From Arthrobacter sp. AQ5-05 (lineage in GTDB: Bacteria; Actinomycetota; Actinomycetes; Actinomycetales; Micrococcaceae), in NCBI RefSeq assembly GCF_003287975.1, contig NZ_QMKQ01000002.1, positions 1-64,000 of the forward strand: 64,000 bases of DNA, in the 5' to 3' direction. The notes beneath the pieces were generated by a model. It ran no database searches, was not told the DNA's origin, and saw only the letters and a program-made list of their open reading frames with translations. The position numbers and the translations under genes were made by a program. Shown here piece by piece: positions 36,475-45,946 of the stretch (within the stretch, counting starts at the first letter, position 1; each line of letters opens with the position of its first letter).

Positions 36475-36804
36475 TCAGATTTCTGACCCGCTTTCAGGTT
36501 GGACGTTTGTGAAGGCCGGTTTCCCAGGTTGGGTCCTGTCCTTGGCCCGCCGCTCCGCCACAAGTGAGGAGACATCCACGTTGGTCCGAAAAGACCGAGC
36601 GAATGCCCCGCGTTGCACGGCACGTTGGGCACATTCCGGGTTGGGGTGCAGCCAAGCACCCCGCCCGGCGAGACGACGGGTCGGATCGGGCACCGGGACG
36701 GATTTGCCGTCCTTCGCCCTCAAGACCCAGCGCGTCAGCTGGTTCTGGTCCACCACGATGCGGCAACCGATGCACGTGCGCTGCGGCTGTTGCTGCAATG
36801 ACAC
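36475..36804 (-). CDS. YlxR family RNA-binding/nucleoid-associated protein (DUF448)
   Basis: A 109-residue protein with the YlxR signature RTCIGCR near the N-terminus and GRGAWLHPNPECAQRAVQRGAF. YlxR is usually encoded between nusA and infB; it has been described as an RNA-binding and nucleoid-associated regulator and as an RNase P-associated factor. The start is GTG at 36804 with GGGAG upstream. The C-terminal 30 residues are not conserved. Here an intrinsic terminator lies between nusA and this gene, so it may have its own promoter. Confidence 0.93.
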   Translation of the reverse strand: MSLQQQPQRTCIGCRIVVDQNQLTRWVLRAKDGKSVPVPDPTRRLAGRGAWLHPNPECAQRAVQRGAFARSFRTNVDVSSLVAERRAKDRTQPGKPAFTNVQPESGSEI

Positions 36805-36831
36805 GTTGGATCTTCTCCCGCATTCGATTTA

Positions 36832-36847
36832 CCACTATGCATAGTGG
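36832..36847. promoter_or_regulatory. Perfect 16-bp palindrome upstream of ylxR
   Basis: CCACTATG/CATAGTGG with no spacer, centred 35 bases upstream of the ylxR start codon and immediately followed by ACCACA, which extends a GTGGACCACA core like that at 3460 and 60381. It could be an operator or carry a -10 element (CATAGT on either strand). Confidence 0.5.
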
Positions 36848-36946
36848 ACCACAGACAAGTCTAGCGCGTTTCGGCATTTCGTGGAGCGTGCCGTGGGACA
36901 CGTGGACCTCGCTTCGAAGCCGATGGCCCGCAGGCCCTGTCAGGCA

Positions 36947-36974
36947 AGCAAAAGACCGCCGGCCCCGGGCGGTT
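36947..36974 (-). terminator. Intrinsic terminator downstream of nusA
   Basis: On the minus strand ACCGCC and GGCGGT form a GC-rich stem that is followed by CTTTTGCTT. A further palindrome CCCCCCGCGGGGGG (36979-36992) lies just before it. Together they could end or attenuate transcription between nusA and ylxR. Confidence 0.65.
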
Positions 36975-37036
36975 GGCTCCCCCCGCGGGGGGTGTCAACG
37001 GGCCTGCGGGCGCGGCGGCCTGATGGCTGGATGCTG

Positions 37037-38011
37037 CTACTCGGCCGGGACGGCGTCCGAGACGATGTCGATGCGCCAGCCGGTGAGCTTGGCCGCCAGG
37101 CGGGCGTTCTGCCCTTCCTTGCCGATGGCCAGCGAAAGCTGGTAGTCGGGAACCACGACGCGGGCCGAGCGGGTCGACTCGTCGATGATGGTCACCGAGA
37201 CGACCTTGGACGGGGACAGCGCCGAGGCGATGAACTTGGCCGGATCGTCGTTGTAGTCGACGATGTCGATCTTCTCGTCGTTCAACTCGGTCATCACGGC
37301 GCGCACGCGCGAACCCATTTCACCGATGCAGGCGCCCTTGGCGTTCAGGCCCGGGACGTTGCCCTGCACGGCGATCTTGGTGCGGTGGCCGGCCTCGCGG
37401 GCCAGCGCCATGATTTCCACGGCGCCGTCGGCGATCTCCGGGACCTCGAGCTCGAAGAGCCGGCGGACCAGGTTCGGGTGCGAACGCGACAGGGTGACTG
37501 CCGGGCCCTTGGGGCCGCGGTTGACGTCGACCACGTAGCAGCGGATGCGGTTGCCGTGGGTGTACTTCTCCCCCGGCACCTGCTCGGGCGGCGGCAGCAA
37601 GGCCTCGACGACGCCCAGGTTGACCTGGACCATGATCGGGTTGTTGCCCTGCTGGATCTGCCCGGAGACGATCTCGCCGATCTTGTTCTTGAACTCGCCC
37701 ACCACGTTGTCGTCCTCGGCGTCGCGCAGGCGCTGCAGGATGATCTGGCGTGCGGTCGAGGCGGCAATGCGGCCGAATCCGGTGGGGGTGTCGTCGAACT
37801 CGCCCACGACCGTGCCGTCTTCCTCGGTCTCGGTGGCAAAGATCGTCACGTGGCCGTTGCGGCGGTCGACCTCGGCGCGTGCCTGCGGCATCGCACCCGG
37901 GGACTTCTGGTAGGCAATGAGCAGGGCCTGCTCAATGGTGGGGATCAGCACGTCGATCGGGATTTCGCGCTCTTTTTCAAGCATGCGCAGCGCGCTCATA
38001 TCAATGTCCAA
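37037..38011 (-). CDS. nusA: Transcription termination/antitermination protein NusA
   Basis: A 324-residue RNA polymerase-associated factor. N-terminal domain [28 protein letters not shown]1 domain ([20 protein letters not shown]), then KH domains with [25 protein letters not shown] and [15 protein letters not shown], and [20 protein letters not shown] at the C-terminus. It lacks the C-terminal acidic repeats of enterobacteria, as usual here. The TTG at 38011 gives the family MDIDMSALR start and follows the rimP stop by one base; the ATG at 37999 is an alternative. Confidence 0.96.
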   Translation of the reverse strand: MDIDMSALRMLEKEREIPIDVLIPTIEQALLIAYQKSPGAMPQARAEVDRRNGHVTIFATETEEDGTVVGEFDDTPTGFGRIAASTARQIILQRLRDAEDDNVVGEFKNKIGEIVSGQIQQGNNPIMVQVNLGVVEALLPPPEQVPGEKYTHGNRIRCYVVDVNRGPKGPAVTLSRSHPNLVRRLFELEVPEIADGAVEIMALAREAGHRTKIAVQGNVPGLNAKGACIGEMGSRVRAVMTELNDEKIDIVDYNDDPAKFIASALSPSKVVSVTIIDESTRSARVVVPDYQLSLAIGKEGQNARLAAKLTGWRIDIVSDAVPAE

Positions 38012-38012
38012 C

Positions 38013-38591
38013 TCAGGCCTCCGCGTTTTCGTCGTCTTCTGGATCAAGCTCTAGTTCTTGCAGTGCCGCGGCCTCGGCCCGGGTGAACTCCACCTCGACG
38101 TTGCCGCGGCGGATGGACGAGAAGCCAATGGTGCGGGTCTCGCCCTGCTTGGGCTTCATGCCCTTCTTGACCTCGATCTCCGGGACGATGGTGATGCCGT
38201 CCCCGTCCACGGCGGTCAGCCTGCCCAGCAGGTTGTCCTCGCCGATGACGTTGACCTTCACCATGCGCCCGACGTTGCGGCTCCAGTGGCGCGGCAAGGT
38301 CAGCGGACGCGAGGTTCCGGGGGAAGATACTTCAAGTTCGTACGGATCCGCGGTGTCGTGCGGGTCCTTGTCCAATGCCTCGGAGATCGAGCGGGAAACC
38401 TCTGCCACCGCGTCGAGTTCGATGCCGTCGGTGCCGTCGATCAAATCGACCACCACGTGCACGATGCGCTGGTCCCCGGCGCGGCGCACCTGGACTTCTT
38501 CGAGCACCAACTGGTGGGAGGCAACGGTGGGCTCCAGTAGTTCGGTGAGGCGGGCCGCCTCGAGCTGGATGTCTGCCGGCTTGCCGGTCAT
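38013..38591 (-). CDS. rimP: Ribosome maturation factor RimP
   Basis: A 192-residue 30S maturation factor. Conserved patterns are [23 protein letters not shown] in the N-terminal domain and [16 protein letters not shown], the strongest family motif, leading to the Sm-like C-terminal domain; the tail is acidic. The ATG at 38591 has GGGAGGA upstream. It is the first gene of the rimP-nusA unit and is divergent from the DUF4439 gene, sharing a 119-base promoter region. Confidence 0.96.
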   Translation of the reverse strand: MTGKPADIQLEAARLTELLEPTVASHQLVLEEVQVRRAGDQRIVHVVVDLIDGTDGIELDAVAEVSRSISEALDKDPHDTADPYELEVSSPGTSRPLTLPRHWSRNVGRMVKVNVIGEDNLLGRLTAVDGDGITIVPEIEVKKGMKPKQGETRTIGFSSIRRGNVEVEFTRAEAAALQELELDPEDDENAEA

Positions 38592-38710
38592 GAAAGTCCT
38601 CCCACATTATTCGATGTTGTGAATCCTAGGGTAGCGACTTTTGGGGCCATCCGTCTGCCCGATTCCCGGTTGCCGCCCCGCGGCCCGGGTCCATGGGATG
38701 ATCGGTGGTG

Positions 38711-39940
38711 ATGGATCAGCACCCAATGGACCCCAGGCACCCCGTTTCCCCCGCACCCCGCAGGCCCCGCACCACGGTCCGCGTGCTGGCCGTGGCGGCG
38801 GTTGTTGCCGTAGCCGCGGCCACCCTCGGCACCGGGGTCTACCTGAACCGGGAATCCCCTACATGGCAACGGATTCTTGGCACCGAACCGATCATCGAGG
38901 TGCCTCCGCAGGCCACCGACGAACTGCCCGTGCTGCTCGATTCCGTCGACTACATGCTCGAGCACGCTGCCACCTCCACCGGTGCCAAGACCACCGCCGC
39001 GCTGCAGGGTGCCCGGTCCATGCTGGCGGGGCATGTCGAATTACTCACACCCGGCGCCTTGGAGGCCGCAGCGGCCTCAGCCGGCGCCGCTGCGGGCACC
39101 GATGCCCCACCCTCCGCGGTTCCCCCGTTGACGCCTGCCGAGTTTTCCTCGCGCCTGGCCGGTGCCGGCAACGGCCTGCTGCACGAGGCGCTGACCGCCC
39201 CGGAGCAAGAGGCGCGCAGGCTCTCCGGTGCAGGGTTCGAACTGGTGCTGCAGGCCCGTACCGTGCTCTCCGCCGCGGGGGCCCCGCAGGCGGCCATCGA
39301 CGCGTTGCCCACCCCGGCCATGGAACTGGCTTCACAGGCAACGGCTCCCTCCTCGGAGGCTTCCCCCGCTTCGGCCTCCTCCACGGGCGCTCCCGCCGCG
39401 GGGCCCACCGTGGACAAGGCCGCCGCGGCGAAAATGCCCGGGTTCACCTTCTCCGCCTGCCCGGCCCCGGACCCGGCCGACAGCAAGGCCACCGGATCAA
39501 CGGATTCGGGGCAACTGCTGGGCGAGGTCATCGATGCGGCCTACCGGATGGGATACGCCTATGACGTTGCCGGCGCACGAACCAGCGCCGGGCTGCGCAC
39601 CGCTGCCTGGAACAGGTCCGAGGTGCTGGTGGTATTCGCCGACGCCCTCGAGAAGCAGCTTGATGCCGCCCACGACTGCAAACCCTTGCGGCAGCCTGCC
39701 TACCAGCTGCCGGCCGATGCCATCTCCAACCCCATGGATGCCGCCCGCAGCGGCGAGGCGCAACTGGCGCTGTTGTTGCGGGACGCCGCCGCCAGCCAGG
39801 CCGGGGAACCCCGGGCCTACCTGTTCAACGCCGCCTGGGCCCAGGGCCTGCAGGCCAGGCAGGTCACCGGCAAGGTTCCCGACTTCACCGCCGTGGCCGG
39901 AGCACCGAAGCCCGCGGACGGAAGCCCCCCTGCCGGATAG
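38711..39940 (+). CDS. Membrane-anchored DUF4439 (ferritin-like) domain protein
   Basis: A 409-residue protein with one N-terminal membrane anchor or signal (VRVLAVAAVVAVAAATLGTGVYL), a long Ala/Pro/Ser-rich extracellular part and a C-terminal helical domain (LLGEVIDAAYRMGYAYDVAGART, then RSEVLVVFADALEKQLDA) that fits DUF4439, a ferritin-like fold of unknown function often encoded beside rimP in this group. The AlaSer-rich middle (TAPSSEASPASASSTG) looks disordered. Start is uncertain: GTG 38705, GTG 38708 and ATG 38711 are consecutive and no clear ribosome binding site is seen. Confidence 0.72.
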   Translation: MDQHPMDPRHPVSPAPRRPRTTVRVLAVAAVVAVAAATLGTGVYLNRESPTWQRILGTEPIIEVPPQATDELPVLLDSVDYMLEHAATSTGAKTTAALQGARSMLAGHVELLTPGALEAAAASAGAAAGTDAPPSAVPPLTPAEFSSRLAGAGNGLLHEALTAPEQEARRLSGAGFELVLQARTVLSAAGAPQAAIDALPTPAMELASQATAPSSEASPASASSTGAPAAGPTVDKAAAAKMPGFTFSACPAPDPADSKATGSTDSGQLLGEVIDAAYRMGYAYDVAGARTSAGLRTAAWNRSEVLVVFADALEKQLDAAHDCKPLRQPAYQLPADAISNPMDAARSGEAQLALLLRDAAASQAGEPRAYLFNAAWAQGLQARQVTGKVPDFTAVAGAPKPADGSPPAG

Positions 39941-40269
39941 CCGCCGGGGCGGCAATAATCCAGAACGGTGCCACCAAGGCCAGACCCGAATCCTGACCCA
40001 GGGACCCCACCTACTGCTGCTGCGTCATGGCCAACTTGGTTTTCTCCCTGCGCCGGCCGTCCACGAATGCGGGCTCGGAGCTTCCGCGTCAAGCAACGTC
40101 CCGATTGCCCACCGGCAGGAAAGACTCCACTGCGAAAATTCCTGAGGACCAGGATCCTGAAGCCGGCTCCTTCACATGCCCCAAATCATCTGTGCTCGGG
40201 GCTATGGTCGCTGTAGGAGCTCCCGGGGGAAATGGGAGCTCCGATTCGAAACCGTCATCAGCGGGAACC
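39941..40269 (+). other. Intergenic region upstream of the Ltp-like gene
   Basis: About 330 bases. A small GCCGCC/GGCGGC hairpin follows the DUF4439 stop. A perfect 9-bp stem GGAGCTCCC/GGGAGCTCC (40216-40224 and 40234-40242) lies 27 bases before the Ltp-like start and could act in its leader. The open frame running through this region into the gene is not protein-like. Confidence 0.45.
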
Positions 40270-41235
40270 ATGTCTGTTCGTTTCAATCCGCCACCGCTCT
40301 GGCTGCAGTACCTTCCGGCCGATTTCAAGCCCGCGCCGTCGTGGGTTCCGGAACCGGCTTGGGGTGCCCCGCCGGCCGGTTGGCCCATGTGGGTGGACAA
40401 TCGCACCGGCCACCCTGCGATGCCGCCTCCCGGGTTTTCGGCCAATCCGTACCTGTACATGTCGGTGATGCCCGGAGCACCCTCAACCGGTGCGGTTCCT
40501 TCGCCGGCACCCGGCCCCTCGGATTTCGGACCTTCCGTCAGCGGATTCTCGGCCCCTGCTCCGCAGAAACCGAAGAAGCCGCTGGGTCGGGGTAGGAAGA
40601 TTGGCATCGGCGTCGTCGGCGTCGTCGTCCTTTCATTCATCGTGGGCTCCTGTGGTGGCAGCGGCGATCCGTCGTCCCCTGCACCTGAAACCACGGCAGC
40701 TGCCGTTGCGTCGCCTGGCGTCACCCAAGCCGCTGAGGCTGAGGCCAGTGCAAAGGCCGAAGCCGAAGCCAGCGCCAAGTCGGAAGCGGAAGCCAACGCC
40801 AAGGCCAAGGCCAAGGAAGAGGCGAAGGCAGCGGCCAAGGCGGAAGCCGACGCCACTGCCAAGGCCCAAGCGGAAGCCAGCGCCAAGGCCAAGGAAGAAG
40901 CGAAGGCCGAGGCCGCAGCCAGCGCCAAGGCAGAGGCGGAGGCTGGAACCGTGAGTCAGCAAAACGCACTTCGGGCCGCCGAAAGCTATCTCGAGTACAC
41001 CGCATTTTCGCGCAAGGGGCTGATCTCGCAATTGAAGTTCGAGGACTACTCGACCAAGGACGCCACGTGGGCAGTAGACCGTGTGAAAGTGAATTGGAAC
41101 GAGCAGGCTGCGAAGGCCGCCGAAAACTACCTCGACTACACGGCGTTCTCCCGAAACGGGCTGGTTGAACAGCTGATTTTCGAGGGCTACACGCGGAAGC
41201 AGGCAGAACACGGGGTGAGCAAGACCGGCCTGTAG
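40270..41235 (+). CDS. Ltp-family surface protein with tandem C-terminal repeats
   Basis: A 321-residue protein. Residues 1-110 are Pro/Trp/Gly-rich and cytoplasmic (LWLQYLPADFKPAPSWVP). A membrane helix follows a basic patch (GRGRKIGIGVVGVVVLSFIVGSCGG); the VGSC end resembles a lipobox but is internal. Next comes a low-complexity Ala/Glu/Lys/Ser helix of about 75 residues (repeats of AEAEASAK), then two copies of a 45-residue Ltp repeat (ALRAAESYLEYTAFSRKGLISQL and KAAENYLDYTAFSRNGLVEQL). Ltp repeats are known from phage TP-J34, where the lipoprotein blocks DNA injection by other phages, but they also occur widely in actinobacterial surface proteins. ATG at 40270 chosen because conserved sequence begins there. 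Confidence 0.78.
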   Translation: MSVRFNPPPLWLQYLPADFKPAPSWVPEPAWGAPPAGWPMWVDNRTGHPAMPPPGFSANPYLYMSVMPGAPSTGAVPSPAPGPSDFGPSVSGFSAPAPQKPKKPLGRGRKIGIGVVGVVVLSFIVGSCGGSGDPSSPAPETTAAAVASPGVTQAAEAEASAKAEAEASAKSEAEANAKAKAKEEAKAAAKAEADATAKAQAEASAKAKEEAKAEAAASAKAEAEAGTVSQQNALRAAESYLEYTAFSRKGLISQLKFEDYSTKDATWAVDRVKVNWNEQAAKAAENYLDYTAFSRNGLVEQLIFEGYTRKQAEHGVSKTGL

Positions 41236-41318
41236 CGATCCTCGGCCGGTCGATCGGCATATCCGTCGATGTCCTTGGTTCCGAGGGCTCCCGCTCTTCA
41301 CAGGAAGTCCACCCGCTC

Positions 41319-41358
41319 GTAGCACCGGTCATGTCGCCAACGGTATGACCGGTGCTAC
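41319..41358. terminator. 14-bp perfect hairpin after the Ltp-like gene
   Basis: GTAGCACCGGTCAT (41319-41332) pairs without mismatch with ATGACCGGTGCTAC (41345-41358). It lies between the convergent Ltp-like gene and the minus-strand membrane protein gene; no T-tract follows. Confidence 0.7.
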
Positions 41359-41499
41359 CAGCAGCTTCAGGACCGAGACTCCACGCGATACGCGCATGTT
41401 GGTCGGGGCGAACCTTCTGGATCCGGCCAAGCAGCCGGGAACAACCCGTCTGAGCCGGGCGTGCAGGACCAGCGCGCACACAGTCGGACGCGGCATTGG

Positions 41500-41949
41500 C
41501 TAGCGGAAGTCCCGCCCGTTCGTACGCTGCCTAATGCCGGCCACGACAAGCACTGCGCCCAGTGGAACCAAGGCCCACAGCCACGTCTCGGGCATGAACA
41601 CTTCGGGATCCTCAACGCCGGCCACGGCATTCGCGGCCATGGTGGCCAGCGCCCAGATCGGCGCCAAGAATGCCCACCCCAGGATCGCACCCATGACGGG
41701 GGCGCGGGTTGCGCAATTCCAGTGCAGGCGCGCGAACAAGCGGGCGGACGCGAATGCAACCACGAAAAAGGGAACTGAAATGCATGTGACCCAGATGGTG
41801 TGCAGCACGAATCCGGCCAACAGCATGCCGGCAGAAATCAACAAGGTGAGCCACACTCCCAGTCCGAGGGTAACCATGTAGCTGTCGTCGCGAATGCGCG
41901 GGCCGCGGGTCCCCATCGGGTACGCGGCCTTCTCGCCTGCCAAGGCCAT
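41500..41949 (-). CDS. Small integral membrane protein of unknown function
   Basis: A 149-residue protein with four predicted membrane segments (LGLGVWLTLLISAGMLLAGFVL, WVTCISVPFFVVAFASARLF, the AILGWAFLAPIWALATMAANA segment and a final helix). No named family is recognised. GGGAG lies six bases before the ATG at 41949. It lies 92 bases downstream of the TauE/SafE gene on the same strand and could be co-transcribed. Confidence 0.7.
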   Translation of the reverse strand: MALAGEKAAYPMGTRGPRIRDDSYMVTLGLGVWLTLLISAGMLLAGFVLHTIWVTCISVPFFVVAFASARLFARLHWNCATRAPVMGAILGWAFLAPIWALATMAANAVAGVEDPEVFMPETWLWALVPLGAVLVVAGIRQRTNGRDFR

Positions 41950-42041
41950 CTGCTGCTCCCGGTCGTGCGTCGTGGACCAATCTGGCGTTGCAAGCCCAGC
42001 CTACCGAGCGCACCGGATATCCGGTACCTCCCCGGGGCCGG

Positions 42042-42857
42042 TCAGGCAGCGGGGAACAGCACGTCGTAGCCTAGCTTGAGGATCAGCGCACCCACCACGG
42101 ACAGGAACACGATCCGGATGAACTTGCTGCCCTTGGTCACGGCCATGCGCGCGCCCAGGTAGCCGCCGCACATGTTGGCCACGCCCAGGACCAGCCCGAG
42201 CCCCCACAGCAGGTGCCCGGTGGGCAGGAAGAACGCCAGCGCGCCGAGGTTGGTGGCCATGTTCACGATCTTGGCCTTGGCGCTGGCGGCAAGGAAGTTG
42301 TAGCCCATGAACGCGACCATTGCGATGATCAGGAACGACCCGGTGCCCGGGCCGATCAGCCCGTCGTAGCCGCCGATGACCAGCCCGATCACCCCGGCCA
42401 CCGCGTAGTGCCGGCCTCCGGTGTAGCGCAGCCGGGTCAGTTCCCCCGCGGTTGGCTTGAACAGCGTGAACAGCCCCACGGCGATCAGCGCGGCAATGAT
42501 CACCGGCTTGATCACCTCCGGAGGCAGCAGCGTGGCCAGGATCGCCCCGCCGAAGGACCCGGCCAGGGCGACCGTCGCCATCGGGATGGCCGTGCGCAGA
42601 TCCGGGGCGGCGCGGCGGTAGTAGGTGATGGCGCTGGTGGTGGTGCCGAAGATGGAACCCATCTTGTTGGTGGCCAGCGCCTGCACCGGGGAGATGCCCG
42701 GCACCAGCAGCAGGGCGGGAAGCTGCAGCAGTCCCCCGCCGCCCACCACCGCGTCGACCCAGCCGGCGGCAAAGCCGGCCAGCACGATCAGCGCAATGGT
42801 TCCGGCCGTGAGTCCTTCCAGGCCGGAACCATCAAGCAGCGCCGCCGCGTCGAACAT
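42042..42857 (-). CDS. TauE/SafE-family sulfite/anion exporter
   Basis: A 271-residue membrane protein with about eight segments and the TauE/SafE signature AGWVDAVVGGGGLLQLPALLL near the N-terminus, mirrored by GGYDGLIGPGTGSFLIIAMV in the second half, the internal duplication of this family. Members export sulfite, sulfoacetate or other organosulfur anions; the cargo here is unknown. The ATG lies two bases after the proS stop codon, so it is probably translated from the same message. Confidence 0.9.
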   Translation of the reverse strand: MFDAAALLDGSGLEGLTAGTIALIVLAGFAAGWVDAVVGGGGLLQLPALLLVPGISPVQALATNKMGSIFGTTTSAITYYRRAAPDLRTAIPMATVALAGSFGGAILATLLPPEVIKPVIIAALIAVGLFTLFKPTAGELTRLRYTGGRHYAVAGVIGLVIGGYDGLIGPGTGSFLIIAMVAFMGYNFLAASAKAKIVNMATNLGALAFFLPTGHLLWGLGLVLGVANMCGGYLGARMAVTKGSKFIRIVFLSVVGALILKLGYDVLFPAA

Positions 42858-42859
42858 GT

Positions 42860-44659
42860 CTAGCCCTTGACGAGCGCGATGAGCTCGGACACCACGGTGT
42901 CCACTGCCACATCGGTGCGCTCTCCCGTGGCGCGGTCCTTGACCTCCACCACTCCGTCGGCCAGGCCGCGGCCGATGACCACGATGGTCGGCACGCCGAT
43001 GAGCTCCGCGTCGGAGAACTTCACGCCGGCAGAGACCTTGGGCCGGTCGTCGTAGATGACCTCGACGCCGGCTGCGTGCAGCTCGTCGGCGATCTTCTGC
43101 GCGGCCTCGAAGAGCTCGGCCTGCTTGCCGGTGACCACCAGGTGCACGTCGGCCGGGGCGACGTTGCGCGGCCAGACCAGTCCGTTCTCGTCGTGGTTGG
43201 ACTCGGCCAGGGCGGCGACCGCGCGGGTCACGCCCACGCCGTAGGAGCCCATGGTGACGATCTTGAGCTTGCCGTTCTGGTCAAGCACCTTCAGGTCCAG
43301 GGCCTCGGCGTACTTGCGCCCGAGCTGGAAGATGTGCCCCATCTCGATGCCGCGGGCGGTTTCCAGCGGGCCGGATCCGTCCGGTGCCGGGTCCCCTGCG
43401 TGGACCTCGACGCATTCGATGGTGCCGTCCCAAGCGAAGTCGCGCCCGGCCACCAGGCCGAAGACGTGCTTGCCCGATTCGTTGGCGCCGGTGACCCAGG
43501 AAGTGCCCGAGACCACGCGCGGGTCGACCAGGAACAGGATCTTGGAGGAACCTTCCAGGCCCAGCACGGCGTTGTCCAGGCCCAGGGCCGGGCCGATGTA
43601 GCCCTTGATGAGGGTCGGGTGCTTCTTCAGGTCGTCCTCGGTCGCTGCCTCGAGCTCGACCTCGCCACCGGTTTCCAGGTGGGATGAGATGTTGGCCTCG
43701 ACGCGCTTGAGGTCCACGTTGCGGTCCCCGGGCAGGCCGATGGCCACCAGCCGGCGTTCGCCGGTGGGCAGCTTGGCGGCCAACACCACGTTTTTCAGGG
43801 TGTCGGCAGCGGTCCAGGCGCCGTTGGCGCGCGGGGCGACCTCGTTTGCGCAGGCGACCAGGGTCTCGATGGTCGGGGTGTCGGGGGTGTCCTTGACATC
43901 GAAGGCCGGGGCGTCGGTGAAGTCGATGTCCTCGGGCACGATCGTGGTCACCGCCTCCACGTTCGCCGCGTAGCCGCCGGCCGAGCGCACGAAGGTGTCC
44001 TCGCCGACCGGGGTCGGGTGCAGGAATTCCTCGGACTTGGACCCGCCCATGGCCCCGGCGGTCGCGAAGACCGGCAGGATTTCCAGGCCGAGGCGCGCGA
44101 AGATCTTGATGTAGGCGGCGCGGTGGGCCTGGTAGGCCTCTTCGAGGCCCTCGTCGTCGATGTTGAAGGAGTAGGAGTCCTTCATGATGAATTCGCGGCC
44201 GCGCAACAGGCCCGCGCGCGGACGTGCCTCGTCGCGGTACTTGTTCTGGATCTGGTACAGGTAGGCCGGCAGGTCCTTGTAGGAGTTGTACAGGTCCTTG
44301 ACCAGGAGCGTGAACATTTCCTCGTGGGTGGGGGCCAACAGGTAGTCGGCTCCCTTGCGGTCCTGCAGGCGGAACAGGCCCTCGCCGTACTCGGTCCAGC
44401 GGCCGGTCGTCTCGTAGGGTTCGCGCGGCAGCAGGGCCGGAAAATGGACTTCCTGGGCACCGATGGCGTTCATTTCCTCGCGGATGATGGCTTCCACCTT
44501 GCCCAGCACGCGCAGGCCCAGCGGCAGCCAGGTGTAGATCCCGGGTGCGGCACGGCGGATGTATCCGGCGCGGATCAGCAGCTTGTGGCTGGCGACCTCG
44601 GCATCGACCGGGTCTTCGCGCAGCGTGCGCAGGAACAGTGTGGAGAGCTTGAGGACCAC
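42860..44659 (-). CDS. proS: Prolyl-tRNA synthetase (bacterial type with insertion domain)
   Basis: A 599-residue class II synthetase. Motif 1 area [22 protein letters not shown], motif 2 [25 protein letters not shown], the editing insertion domain in the middle ([18 protein letters not shown] onward), motif 3 [16 protein letters not shown] and a C-terminal anticodon-binding domain. The start is GTG at 44659, giving [17 protein letters not shown]; the longer frame upstream is not conserved. It precedes the TauE/SafE gene closely. Confidence 0.97.
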   Translation of the reverse strand: MVLKLSTLFLRTLREDPVDAEVASHKLLIRAGYIRRAAPGIYTWLPLGLRVLGKVEAIIREEMNAIGAQEVHFPALLPREPYETTGRWTEYGEGLFRLQDRKGADYLLAPTHEEMFTLLVKDLYNSYKDLPAYLYQIQNKYRDEARPRAGLLRGREFIMKDSYSFNIDDEGLEEAYQAHRAAYIKIFARLGLEILPVFATAGAMGGSKSEEFLHPTPVGEDTFVRSAGGYAANVEAVTTIVPEDIDFTDAPAFDVKDTPDTPTIETLVACANEVAPRANGAWTAADTLKNVVLAAKLPTGERRLVAIGLPGDRNVDLKRVEANISSHLETGGEVELEAATEDDLKKHPTLIKGYIGPALGLDNAVLGLEGSSKILFLVDPRVVSGTSWVTGANESGKHVFGLVAGRDFAWDGTIECVEVHAGDPAPDGSGPLETARGIEMGHIFQLGRKYAEALDLKVLDQNGKLKIVTMGSYGVGVTRAVAALAESNHDENGLVWPRNVAPADVHLVVTGKQAELFEAAQKIADELHAAGVEVIYDDRPKVSAGVKFSDAELIGVPTIVVIGRGLADGVVEVKDRATGERTDVAVDTVVSELIALVKG

Positions 44660-44954
44660 GCTAACTTTCCATTTCCGCGGCCTGTTTCCAGACCACAACA
44701 TAGTGGTGGGAGTGCAAATCTTTGGTGCACCGGCAGGCCGTGGCGGCCGACTCGGGGCCGTGCGCGCTTCGGGCAGGCGGACCATGTCTTGCGCGCACGG
44801 CAAGCCGCGGGCGAAGCATGGTGCCACAAGGCACTTGTCCCATCTTACGTGGCCCACCCGGTGCGCCTTGGCATCGAAGTCCGCCCGGCCCGGTGCATGT
44901 GCCAACTTCCCCGGCGGCGGCCGTCCGCCGGTGGCGCGTTCTGCGGGCGGGTGC

Positions 44955-45812
44955 CTATTTGCCTTCCATCTGCAGCAGTGCGAGGTCGATGTAGTTCTCG
45001 GATTCCTTGACCGCCTTGGAAAGGTTCTTGGCATTGGAGATGTTGACCGTGACGTTGCTTTGTCCCTTGTACCCGGTAACCGTGAGGGTCTGCATGTTTT
45101 GGCCCATCATTTCCACGTTGGTGACGGTAGCCAGAGTCGTGGTCGCCGAGGTGTTGGCCTTGGCTGGTTCCACGACCGCCGAGACTTCCTGGCCCTGCAT
45201 GGAGAGGGTGAATTCGCTGCACTTGGTGCTGCTCTCATCGGACTGGGCCAACGCCTGCTCGATGACATCGGCGGAGTCGTAGGAACCGAGGTTCACGCTG
45301 GTCGACAGGTCATTGGCGTCGGCGGGAAAAACGACGGCGGCCATGTTGACCCGGTCCATCATCTCGCTCACGCCGGCCAAGGCGAATGAACCGCATTCGG
45401 CCGGGTCCACCTGCATTCCCGAAAGGATATCCTCGATCATCGGCGCGCTGGCCCGCAGTTCGGCATCATCGAGGATCTTGGTGCCGTCCTGGCCGCCCGC
45501 CTTGCGGATTGCCTCGGCCACCTTGCCCAGTTCCTTCACCGTGAGCTGTCGGCCGGGGGTTGCCTTCGATTCCCGGGAGCCCTTGGGGCTCTGGGTGGTT
45601 TCGGCCTCGGCGCTGCTGCTTGGTGCAGGGGGCTCGGCCGCTGCCTGATCGGCGGCCCCCGGTTCAGCGGATGGTGCCGGTGTGCTCGGCGTCGCTTCGT
45701 CGCCGGAGGTTTGGCTGGGCTGCGCGGCCACTTCGGGAGCCGCTGCTCCCCCGCACCCTGAGACGGCTAGCGTTGCGGCGATGGGCAAGGCCCACCAGTG
45801 TGTTTTCTTCAT
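44955..45812 (-). CDS. Lipoprotein of a three-member tandem paralogous family (copy A)
   Basis: A 285-residue predicted lipoprotein: lipobox AVSGC with the modified cysteine at residue 20, then a Pro/Ser/Glu-rich linker of about 90 residues and a globular domain. The domain has two conserved cysteines in [13 protein letters not shown] and [15 protein letters not shown] that match those of the next two genes, implying a shared disulfide. I do not recognise a named family with certainty; the layout resembles extracellular sensor domains of PknH type. GGGGAGAAA precedes the ATG. Function unknown. Confidence 0.78.
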   Translation of the reverse strand: MKKTHWWALPIAATLAVSGCGGAAAPEVAAQPSQTSGDEATPSTPAPSAEPGAADQAAAEPPAPSSSAEAETTQSPKGSRESKATPGRQLTVKELGKVAEAIRKAGGQDGTKILDDAELRASAPMIEDILSGMQVDPAECGSFALAGVSEMMDRVNMAAVVFPADANDLSTSVNLGSYDSADVIEQALAQSDESSTKCSEFTLSMQGQEVSAVVEPAKANTSATTTLATVTNVEMMGQNMQTLTVTGYKGQSNVTVNISNAKNLSKAVKESENYIDLALLQMEGK

Positions 45813-45946
45813 TTTCTCCCCCGAAACGTGTGCGTGGAACACGGTGCCGGCCACCTGGTTTGCGGCCCCGGGCAACACAATACACATTAAAGCCAGTCAA
45901 AAGATGAATTCTTCGGCAAAGGTTCCCAGGTGGTTGGGCCCGGTGC

